Origin: Nemertoderma westbladi
Lineage: Eukaryota > Xenacoelomorpha > Nemertodermatida > Nemertodermatidae
Direction of reading: 5' to 3'
DNA length: 64,000 nt
NCBI GenBank assembly: GCA_032718475.1
Contig: JAUCBJ010000030.1
Coordinates: 1-64,000, forward strand
Made by a program: the position numbers and the translations under genes. The notes under the pieces were generated by a model. It made no database searches, was not told where the DNA came from, and saw only the letters and a list, made by a program, of their open reading frames with translations. Below are positions 54,111-64,000 of this stretch, piece by piece. Numbering within the stretch: position 1 is the first letter of the stretch; every line of letters begins with the position of its first letter.

Positions 54111-54795
54111 TATAGAGTGGCGAAACTACAATACAGTAGTGGTATCACTGATATGTTGGTAGGTATATACTGTATAGAGTGGCGACACTACAGTACAGTA
54201 GTGGTATCACTGATATGTTGGTAGGTATGTACTGTATAGAGTGGCGACACTACAGTACAGTAGTGGTATCACTGATATGTTGGTAGGTATATACTGTATA
54301 GAGTGGCGACACTACAGTACAGTAGTGGTATCACTGATATGTTGGTAGGTATATACTGTATAGAGTGGCGACACTACGTACAGTAGTGGTATCACTGATA
54401 TGTTGGTAGGTATATACTGTATAGAGTGGCGACACTACAGTACAGTAGTGGTATCACTGATATGTTGGTAGGTATATACTGTATAGAGTGGCGACACTAC
54501 AGTACAGTAGTGGTATCACTGATATGTTGGTAGGTATATACTGTATAGAGTGGCGACACTACAGTACAGTAGTGGTATCACTGATATGTTGGTAGGTATA
54601 TACTGTATAGAGTGGCGACACTACAGTACAGTAGTGGTATCACTGATATGTTGGTAGGTATATACTGTATAGAGTGGCGACACTACAGTACAGTAGTGGT
54701 ATCACTGATATGTTGGTAGGTATATACTGTATAGAGTGGCGACACTACAGTACAGTAGTGGTATCACTGATATGTTGGTAGGTATATACTGTATG
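54111..54795. repeat. 62-bp tandem array, 11 copies
   Basis: The unit TATAGAGTGGCGACACTACA + GTACAGTAGTGG... is nearly invariant (first copy diverged, one 1-bp deletion near 54377). Confidence 0.95.
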
Positions 54796-54974
54796 CTATT
54801 GTAATAATATTCACTCCATTTTTATGAAGTAGTTATGGTGCGTGGAGCTAGCCATGTCTGTCGGCTAGCGTTTTCATGTCTTTTAATAATAGTCGATGAC
54901 ATCAATTACATGTGCTATCTATTTGCAGGATGCATGAACAGAAATAATAGTAAGTTTACAAAGTTTCTCATCAA

Positions 54975-55135
54975 CTTCCAGTGCCTCAATGGTTGGAAGG
55001 CCCACACGGAGAAGCTTCTTAACAATGACAGGGTATTTGAGCTTTGACCTGATAGCTTTGAGGTACATCGTGTATCTGAGTCTGAGCTACCAAACTGCGG
55101 GCAAAGAGCGTTAAGGGGATTTACCTTTTTTAGGA
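54975..55135 (+). mobile_element. LINE family A linker fragment
   Basis: GCCTCAATGGTTGGAAGGCC and AGAAGCTTCTTAACAATGAC match the family A linker (as near 30030). Confidence 0.75.
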
Positions 55136-55300
55136 TGAATAATGCAAAAACCGTATTTTGATCGATTTTTGTGCAGAATTTGTATAACATTTGTAAATAT
55201 GTTTGTGTATTAAATGATCCTGTCCCGGCTAGGAAAGTTAATTACATTCTTCATTATTATTGTTATAATCTATAACTTAAATTATTAATAATACCCGCAC

Positions 55301-55372
55301 CACTACTACTACTCGGATCGGCATGCGCATAAAGAACCATAGAGTGTTAGGTTGCCCTTCTTGGGACCCGCA
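55301..55372 (-). mobile_element. Internally deleted LINE family A derivative
   Basis: On the minus strand CCCAAGAAGGGCAACCTAAC and ACTCTATGGTTCTTT (RT start) are fused directly to the family 3' end GCATGCCGATCCGAGTAGTA. All of RT between them is gone. Confidence 0.75.
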
Positions 55373-55420
55373 CCACGGAAAAATAATAAGGATTGTAGGT
55401 TTTTTAAATTATTTCATGAA

Positions 55421-55665
55421 AGACGGTTGCTAAGGTTCCCCGAGTTATGGATGCTAAGGTTACCTGATAGACGGTTGCTAAGGTTCCCCGAGTTATGGAT
55501 GCCAAGGTTACCTGATAGACGGTTGCTAAGGTTCCCCGAGTTATGGATGCTAAGGTTACCTGAGAGAGGGTTGCTAAGGTTCCCCGAGTTATGGATGCTA
55601 AGGTTACTGTACCTGAGAAGCGGTTGCTGAGGTTACACGATACACGATTGGTAATAAAGTTACCA
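55421..55665. repeat. 48-bp tandem repeat, about 5 copies
   Basis: The unit AGACGGTTGCTAAGGTTCCC + CGAGTTATGGATGCTAAGGTTACCTGAT decays toward the right. Being a multiple of three it is open as a 16-residue repeat (LRFPELWMLRLPDRRL); no sign of a gene. Confidence 0.9.
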
Positions 55666-56382
55666 GAGGAAAGCGGTTGTTAATGTAACCCGCTGAGTTA
55701 TAGCGATCTTAAAACCCAAATTACCATTGTCATTCATATCCTCATTTATCTGCGGTTGGCATTTTTACTTCGTCCAGAAATGGTAACTGTTCTGTAGAAC
55801 ATACAGAAGACACTCATTTTTATTTACCAAAAATAATGGGTAACAGTGAGTATTCTTGTTCCAGAATTATCCTATGAATTTCAATTGTTCACTAAAATCT
55901 TTTGACACATTAATGTCAGATTTTTTGCTTTATGGTGCTAAAAAATGTGAAAAATACATCTGTTCTATTATTATCGCATATCTATTTATTAACGAATATA
56001 TGAAAAAAAACCCGTCACTTGTAAACAAAATAGTATAGTGTACAGATAAATTATTGCACAATTGTAAAAAATTAAACAATATAATATCTTATAGAGCGAT
56101 AGTGTAACAAATTCATAGAGCGCATTATATAATAATGTTTAACTAAATAATTAACTATATATACTTTTTAAACAAAATTAACGATCGTATATTAATTCCT
56201 ACCTTTACCTACATATATACCTATCATATTTAATTAAATTAATAATAAATATTTACGATTTCCGTTCACAAATATGAGGTTGTAATTGATTTCTAACTGA
56301 CACCCGTGACATTATATAAATTAAAAATTTGATATCAATTTTCGACAATCAAATAAATTAATATCGCCAATTATTAGTATAA
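55666..56382. other. AT-rich spacer, no gene seen
   Basis: No recognisable feature. Confidence 0.4.
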
Positions 56383-59272
56383 ATTATTATCCCATATTAG
56401 TAACATGGACACAATTAGTATCCCATATTAGTAACATGGACACATTTAGTATCCCATATTAGTAGCATGGACACAATTAGTATCCCATATTAGTAACATG
56501 AACACAATTAGTATCCCATATTAGTAACACGGACACAATTAGTATCCCATATTAGTAACATGGACACAATTAGTATCCCATATTAGTAACATGGACACAA
56601 TTAGTATCCCATATTAGTAACACGGACACAATTAGTATCCCATATTAGTAACATGGACACAATTAGTATCCCATATTAGTAACATGGACACAATTAGTAT
56701 CCCATCTTAGTAACATGGACACAATTAGTATCCCATATTAGTAACATGGACAGAATTAGTATCCCATATTAGTAACATGGACACAATTAGTATCCTATAT
56801 AAGTAACATGGACACAAATAGTATCCCATATTAGTAACATGGACACAATTAGTATCCCATATTAGAAACATGGACACAATTAGTATCCCATATTAGTAGC
56901 ATGGACACAATTAGTATCCCATATTAGTAACACGGATACAATTAGTATCCCTCTTAGTAACATGGACACAATTAGTATCCCATCTTAGTAATATGGACAC
57001 AATTAGTATCCCATATTAGTAACATGGACACATTTAGTATCCCATATTAGTAGCATGGACACAATTAGTATCCCATATTAGTAACACGGACACAATTAGT
57101 ATCCCTCTTAGTAACATGGACACAATTAGTATCCCATCTTAGTAATATGGACACAATTAGTATCCCATATTAGTAACATGGACACCATTAGTATCCCATA
57201 TTAGTAGCATGGACACAATTAGTATCCCATATTAGTAACACGGACACAATTAGTATCCCTCTTAGTAACATGGACACAATTAGTATCCCATCTTAGTAAT
57301 ATGGACACAATTAGTATCCCATATTAGTAACATGGACACCATTAGTATCCCATATTAGTATCATGGACACAATTAGTATCCCACTTAGTAATATGGACAC
57401 AATTACTATCCCATATTAGTAACATGGACACAATTAGTATCCCATATTAGTAACATGGACACAATTAGTATCCCTCTTAGTAATATGGACACAATTATTA
57501 TCCCATATTAGCAACATGGACACAATTAGTATCCCATATTAGTAACATGGACACAATTATTATCCCATATTAGTAACATGGACACAATTAGTATCCCATA
57601 TTAGTAACATGGACACAATTATTATCCCATATTAGTAACTTGGACACAATTAGTATCCCATATTAGTAACACGGACACAATTAGTATCCCATCTTAGTAA
57701 CATGGACACAATTAGTATCCCATATTAGTAACACGTACACAATTAGTATCCCATATTAGTAACATGGACACAAGACACAATTATTATCCCATATTAGTAA
57801 CATGGACACAATTATTATCCCATATTAGTAACATGGACACAATTAGTATCCCATCATAGTAACATGGACACAATTAGTATCCCATATTAGTAACATGGAC
57901 TCAATTAGTATCCCATATTAGTAACACGGACACGATTAGTATCCCATCTTAGTAACATGGACACAATTAGTATCCCATATTAGTAACATGGACACAATTA
58001 TTATCCCATATTAGTAACATGGACACAATTAGTATCCCATATTAGTAACATGGACACAATTAGTATCCCTCTTAGTAACATGGACACAATTATTATCCCA
58101 TATTAGTAACATGGACACAATTAGTATCCCATCATAGTAACATGGACACAATTAGTATCCCATATTAGTAACACGGACACGATTAGTATCCCATCTTAGT
58201 AACATGGACACAATTAGTATCCCATATTAGTAACATGGACACAATTAGTATCCCATATTAGTAACACGGACACAATTAGTATCCCATATTAGTAACACGG
58301 ACACAATTAGTATCCCATCTTAGTAACATGGACACAATTAGTATCCCATATTAGTAACATGGACACAATTAGTATCCCATATTAGTAACATGGACACAAT
58401 TAGTATCACATATTAGTAACATGGACACAATTAGTATCCCATATTAGTAACATGGACACAATTAGTATCCCATATTAGTAACATGGACACAATTAGTATC
58501 CCATGTTAGTAACATGGACACAATTAGTATCCCATATTAGTAACATGGACACAATTAGTATCCCATCTTAGTAACATGGACACAATTAGTATCCCATCTT
58601 AGTAACATGGACACAATTAGTATCCCATCTTAGTAACATGGACACAAATAGTATCCCATATTAGTAACATGGACACAATTAGTATCCCATATTAGTAACA
58701 TGGACACAATTATTATCCCATATTAGTAACATGGACACAATTAGTATCCCTCTTAGTAACATGGACACAATTAGTATCCCATCTTAGTAACATGGACACA
58801 ATTAGTATCCCATCTTAGTAACATGGACACAAATAGTATCCCATATTAGTAACATGGACACAATTAGTATCCCATATTAGTAACATGGACACAATTATTA
58901 TCCCATATTAGTAACATGGACACAATTAATTAGTATCCCATATTAGTAACATGGACACAATTAGTATCCCATATTAGTAACATGGACACAATTAGTATCC
59001 CATATTAGTAACATGGACACAATTAGTAACCCATATTAGTAACACGGACACAATTAGTATCCCATATTAGTAACATGGACACAATTAGTAACCCATATTA
59101 GTAACATGGACACAATTAGTATCCCATATTAGTAACATGGACACAATTATTATCCCATATTAGTAACTTGGACACAATTAGTATCCCATATTAGTAACAT
59201 GGACACAATTAGTATCCCATCTTAGTAACATGGGCACAATTAGTATCCCATATTAGTAACACGGACACAATC
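56383..59272. repeat. 31-bp tandem array, about 93 copies
   Basis: The unit ATTAGTATCCCATATTAGTA + ACATGGACACA occurs with many point variants (CATCTTAG, CCCTCTTAG, ACACGG, TTATTATC). A 154-bp higher-order block repeats at 56895, 57049, 57203 and 57357. Confidence 0.96.
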
Positions 59273-60007
59273 AGTGTAATTGTATCACAATCAGTAAATA
59301 TAGACAGACACGTACAGATAAACATTTAATACAATGAAATATTGAGAATACAATTAAAACCGAATATGCTGTCATAAAATATCAGTTATTTAGTTATTTT
59401 TTATGGTAATTAATCTAAATAAGGATCAAATAGTAACTGTTAGTAACATATCAAAATATGGTTAATATCAGAAAGAAGGTCTACCAATTATTTTCCAGAA
59501 CTTTTGATTGTTTTCCGTTGTTTTTTTATGTTTTAAACACAAAAGTTAGAAAACAAAACTGCTGTGAATAACTTTTTATTATAAATTATAGTTATTACAT
59601 TAATAACAAAGAGCATCAGACGTTGATTGACGTTGATTAACAAAAATAATAATAATTGTTTCAATAGCTTCGTTTGTTCGAGGCCCAATTGAAATTCAAG
59701 TCAATAAGTCTTTCAGAGCAAAATAAGGAAGTTTGGTGCATCAGAATAGAGTGGAAAATTACACTTTTAATAAGCGGATTTAAATGAAAAAATTAACAAA
59801 AAACTGCATTTATTAGCAAATAATTATCTTACAAAAACTCCAAATTCCCATATTATTACTGCACTCATCTATAAATTAATCAAGTAGGTTAATTATTATT
59901 CCTTTCAATATAATATGAAACTACAAGAAAAATTGAGACTTAATAAAAATATTTATAATTCCATTAAATTGTATCAGAAAATAAATAAATAATGAAATAA
60001 GCACGCA
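59273..60007. other. AT-rich spacer, no gene seen
   Basis: No recognisable feature. Confidence 0.4.
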
Positions 60008-60632
60008 TACATGTAGGTTATGTTAGATGCTACATGTTAGATGCACACTCTACGGCTACATGTATGTTATGTTAGATGCTACATGTTAGATGCACACTCT
60101 ACGGCTACATGTACGTTATGTTAGATGCTACATGTTAGATGCTACATGTTAGATGCACACTCTACGGCTACATGTATGTTATGTTAGATGCTACATGTTA
60201 GATGCACACTCTACGGCTACATGTACGTTATGTTAGATGCTACATGTTAGATGCACACTCTACGGCTACATGTATGTTATGTTAGATGCACACTCTACGG
60301 CTACATGTATGTTATGTTAGATGCACACTCTACGGCTACATGTATGTTATGTTAGATGCTACATGTTAGATGCACACTCTACGGCTACATGTATGTTATG
60401 TTAGATGCACACTCTACGGCTACATGTATGTTATGTTAGATGCTACATGTTAGATGCACACTCTACGGCTACATGTATGTTATGTTAGATGCTACATGTT
60501 AGATGCACACTCTACGGCTACATGTATGTTATGTTAGATGCTACATGTTAGATGCACACTCTACGGCTAATGTATGTTATGTTAGATGCTACATGTTAGA
60601 TGCACACTCTACGGCTACATGTATGTTTAGAT
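60008..60632. repeat. 49-bp tandem array with 34-bp variants, about 13 copies
   Basis: The unit TACATGTATGTTATGTTAGA + TGCTACATGTTAGATGCACACTCTACGGC. Some copies lack the inner GCTACATGTTAGAT duplication. Confidence 0.93.
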
Positions 60633-60868
60633 TATATGTATGCCACATAAATGCTACATTCATAATACAAGTCAATTACATTAGTTGAATAAAATATCAG
60701 CTCAGTTCGTCCCGGTGAATTAGTTACGAAAATAAAAGTGGAAATTATTTCTAAATAATTTATAATAAATGTTTTCGTGACAAGTTTTGGTTCAACAGCG
60801 ACTGTAAAATATTTTAGAACGTTCGATTTAATACGAGTAACAAACGAAATGAACAGACTTCAACACTT
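60633..60868. other. Spacer, no gene seen
   Basis: Short AT-rich spacer before the TTAA-type element. Confidence 0.4.
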
Positions 60869-61697
60869 AAGGCTGGAGTACCCCCCCCCCCCCCCCCCCC
60901 CATGTCAAAATTTAAAATATCTGTCTTTTATTTAATCTATAGCAGAATTTAATGTGGATTTCAAATCTGAAAACCTCTTCGCGAAACCTCTTCATCGCTG
61001 TTTTGCCGTATGTCGGTCTGTCAGTCAAATTAAAGGACAGACAGAAAACCGACAGAAAAACAGACAGACTAGATTCCACCAAACATCGGACATCGGAAAT
61101 GAAATCAGCGATCTAGCTCGGTGATGAGCTTCTCTCTGAAACCACGGACAGCCAGTTTTGGCGGGAAGGTTTCAACTAATTGCTGTATCTTCTTGAATGA
61201 CATTTTTCATTACTCCTCCGCCATTTTGTAACCAATTTCCTTTATTTTTGGCTCATTCGAAAGGGTTTCGGCAGTTTTTTAAAAGTTATAGGTTACAATT
61301 TTTATATTTCTGTTTTTACATCCAATTTTTCAGATTAAAGCCAAAAATTTGTTAAAATTTTGCCAAATATTAATAAATTTTCATAAAAACGCAAAACTAT
61401 AAAATTTTAAACGATTACTTTTGTGGAGCTCACCTCCGCAATTAAAAAAAAAATGGTTTCAGCCAATTTAACTACAAATTGAATGACTAGTAGCATTTTC
61501 ACAGCTAATCGCGTTTCATTCAATGGCCGCTAAGGGGCGAATAAAAATGTGAAAAATTTTCGAAAAAACAAATGTTTATCCATATTTTAACAACCCATAA
61601 TGTATAAAATAAAAATATTTTAATTTCATTAGAAATTGTAGACATTAAAAAAAAGTGTTCGGGGGGGGGGGGGGGGCTGGGTACTCCCCCCCTTAGA
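60869..61697. mobile_element. TTAA-type MITE, second member
   Basis: Starts TTAAGGCTGGAGTAC + C run. It ends G run + CTGGGTACTCCCCCCCTTAG, which is the inverted counterpart. The interior aligns with 17456-19086 (GCAGAATTTAATGTGGATTT; TTTGTGGAGC; GGCCGCTARRGGGCGA). No ORF. The right TTAA is changed to TTAG. Confidence 0.8.
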
Positions 61698-62650
61698 AGC
61701 AAATAAAGTAACCGGTAAATAAATTCCATCCGAGTAAATCGTTCTGCTCCAAATCTCGCGGAAATTGTCAAAAACCCAGAAGATGAAAGCTAATAAATAC
61801 GGGATAAGGATACGCGTATTAATATTAAATAATATATTATTACAACAATATTTGGAGAGAAATTAATTAAACAATTATTATTGAATTATATAAATTATTT
61901 TTGATCATATTAAATAAATTTGATTCTGAATTAATGTGCGTGATATTGTTGATAAAATTAATTTAAAACGCGTTGCTAAGCGATATAATTCGCTTAGCAA
62001 CTTGATTTAAATAGATCAATGATATATCATAATTAAAAAAAATTCACCAAAGCGACGCAAGATGGCGTTATGAAGTTAAAATGCTAGAAATGAAGATTTT
62101 CATATAATTTTCATTATAATTTATAATTCTAGAGAATAACCATAGAAACAGTTTTTGCTTCAATAAAGCATGATTATTCTGATAGCCCGTACCTATTTTG
62201 AAATTCTTTAAATTGTAGTTTTGGGGTTTTTCTCCAAAGAATACTTTTTGGGTTGTGTTGTTCTGCCCCAATAGATGTAAATATTGAGTGTAATAAATCA
62301 ATTGATTAAATATTGATACGAAATGTATAATTATGCATAATATTAGCTTTTTGTTCATAACAACCCTTATGTTTAATATACCCAATCCGTTGAGCTGAAA
62401 GTGACAATCGCCAGCAGGTTTTGCTACACAATAACTTACTTTTTAACTTCCACAAGTTAAAACTGTCATAATTAAATTAATTAATACGTTACCAAATGAG
62501 TATAATAGTAATATAATATTGTGACACTCAGCATCACACTTAGCACCTAAAACAATAAGAATAAAAATACAAAAGATTATTAAATGGCAGCTTTACGTAA
62601 ACAATATTGGGACAATCCGCCGTACCAACAATACATAGGGAGAAGGAAGG
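61698..62650. other. Spacer with a 12-bp inverted repeat, no gene seen
   Basis: GTTGCTAAGCGA (61972-61983) and its reverse complement (61990-62001) are separated by TATAAT. The rest is AT-rich, with an unrecognised minus-strand frame at 62068-62385. Confidence 0.5.
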
Positions 62651-62652
62651 CA

Positions 62653-64000
62653 TGATGGTTCCTCTGTGGTTCCTACAAACAGAACCACGGTTCCTCTGTG
62701 GTTCCAGCAAACAGAACCACGGTAGGTAGGATGGTTCCTCTGTGGTTCCTACAAATAGAACCACGGTAGGTAGGATGGTTCCTCTGTGGTTCCTACAAAC
62801 AGAACCACGGTAGGTAGGATGGTTCCTCTGTGGTTCCTACAAACAGAACCACGGTAGGTAGGATGGTTCCTCTGTGGTTCCTACAAACAGAACCACGGTA
62901 GGTGGATGGTTCCTCTGTGGTTCCTACAAACAGAACCACGGTAGGTAGGATGGTTCCTCTGTGGTTCCTACAAACAGAACCACGGTAGGTAGGATGGTTC
63001 CTCTGTGGTTCCTACAAACAGAACCACGGTAGGTCGGATGGTTCCTCTGTGGTTCCTACAAACAGAACCACGGTAGGTAGGATGGTTCCTCTGTGGTTCC
63101 TACAAACAGAACCACGGTAGGTAGGATGGTTCCTCTGTGGTTCCTACAAACAGAACCACGGTAGGTAGGATGGTTCCTCTGTGGTTCCTACAAACAGAAC
63201 CACGGTAGGTCGGATGGTTCCTCTGTGGTTCCTACAAACAGAACCACCGTACGTAGGATGGTTCCTGTGTGGTTCCTACAAACAGAACCACGGTAGGTCG
63301 GATGGTTCCTCTCTGGTTCCTACAAACAGAACCACGGTAGGTAGGATGGTTCCTCTCTGGTTCCTACAAACAGAACCACGGTAGGTAGGATGGTTCCTCT
63401 GTGGTTCCTACAAACAGAACCACGGTAGGTAGGATGGTTCCTCTGTGGTTCCTACAAACAGAACCACGGTAGGTAGGATGGTTCCTCTGTGGTTCCTACA
63501 AACAGAACCACGGTAGGTCGGATGGTTCCTCTGTGGTTCCTACAAACAGAACCACCGTAGGTAGGATGGTTCCTGTGTGGTTCCTACAAACAGAACCACG
63601 GTAGGTAGGATGGTTCCTCTCTGGTTCCTACAAACAGAACCACGGTAGGTCGGATGGTTCCTCTGTGGTTCCTACAAACAGAACCGCGGTAGGTCGGATG
63701 GTTCCTGTGTGGTTCCTACAAACAGAACCACGGTAGGTAGGATGGTTCCTCTGTGGTTCCTACAAACAGAACCACGGTAGGTCGGATGGTTCCTCTGTGG
63801 TTCCTACAAACAGAACCGCGGTAGGTCGGATGGTTCCTGTGTGGTTCCTACAAACAGAACCACGGTAGGTAGGATGGTTCCTCTGTGGTTCCTACAAACA
63901 GAACCACGGTAGGTCGGATGGTTCCTCTGTGGTTCCTACAAACAGAACCGCGGTAGGTAGGATGGTTCCTGTGTGGTTCCTACAAACAGAACCGCGGTAG
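62653..64000. repeat. 44-bp hairpin-forming tandem array, about 30 copies, runs off the window
   Basis: The unit GGATGGTTCCTCTGTGGTTC + CTACAAACAGAACCACGGTAGGTA. Each unit has a perfect 7-bp stem (GTGGTTC/GAACCAC) around a 9-nt loop. Variants (ACGGTAGGTCGG, CTCTCTGG, ACCGCGG) are interspersed. Confidence 0.96.

Noticed and set aside
56383-59272. CRISPR-like appearance of regularly repeated short units
   Set aside because: The units are contiguous without unique spacers, and the genome is eukaryotic; it is a satellite.
60503-60688. 61-codon frame with repeated MLDAHSTA
   Set aside because: Arises from the 49-bp array and runs past its end without any supporting signal.

Overview
Window type. 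This is animal nuclear DNA: AT-rich, intron-containing, gene-poor and crowded with transposable elements and long tandem arrays. Evidence for a metazoan is a cyclin B3 gene with a GT-AG intron, a RING/B-box (TRIM) gene, a two-exon secreted Ly6/three-finger-like gene, a decayed histone H3 copy, BEL/Pao LTR elements, at least two LINE families and tRNA-derived SINE pieces. Two short palindromes, ACCGGT (often inside ATACCGGTAT) and AGGCCT (inside TAGGCCTAC), recur throughout. A marine invertebrate (lophotrochozoan or invertebrate deuterostome) fits best, but the sequence alone does not fix the phylum.

Layout. 0.1-2.75 kb: TRIM gene with an in-frame coding minisatellite and an apparent frameshift in its C-terminal region. 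2.8-4.3 kb: inverted-repeat element carrying a 41-bp array. 4.4-22.7 kb: a 33-bp minisatellite of roughly 120 copies in one orientation, interrupted by two large insertions. The first (7.7-16.9 kb) holds an LTR-flanked BEL/Pao derivative on the minus strand with two long intact ORFs in one frame separated by a single TAA and with RT and integrase deleted. The second (16986-22063) has inverted repeats of about 530 bp and a 6-bp target duplication, codes for a C2H2/acidic/coiled-coil protein, and itself carries a 1.63-kb TTAA-duplicating element inside its left inverted repeat. 23.6-26 kb: 143-bp and 49-bp arrays. 27.1-29.6 kb: cyclin B3, minus strand, two exons visible. 30-34.3 kb: LINE and MITE remains. 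35-40 kb: a GC-rich inverted-repeat element, the histone H3 pseudogene, a LINE fragment and one isolated exon candidate. 41.2-44.3 kb: a broken BEL/Pao copy abutted by a LINE (44.3-47.7 kb). 48.5-51.3 kb: SINE pieces and the Ly6-like gene. 51.7-53.6 kb: a 0.46-kb direct duplication. 53.8-64 kb: arrays with 95, 62, 48, 31, 49 and 44-bp units, plus another TTAA-type element.

Host genes I can support are few: TRIM, ccnb3, the Ly6-like gene and one orphan exon. Most long open frames elsewhere come from tandem repeats whose unit is a multiple of three or from retroelement proteins. The main story is structural: the order of nested insertions can be read directly because target duplications and empty-site copies are preserved.
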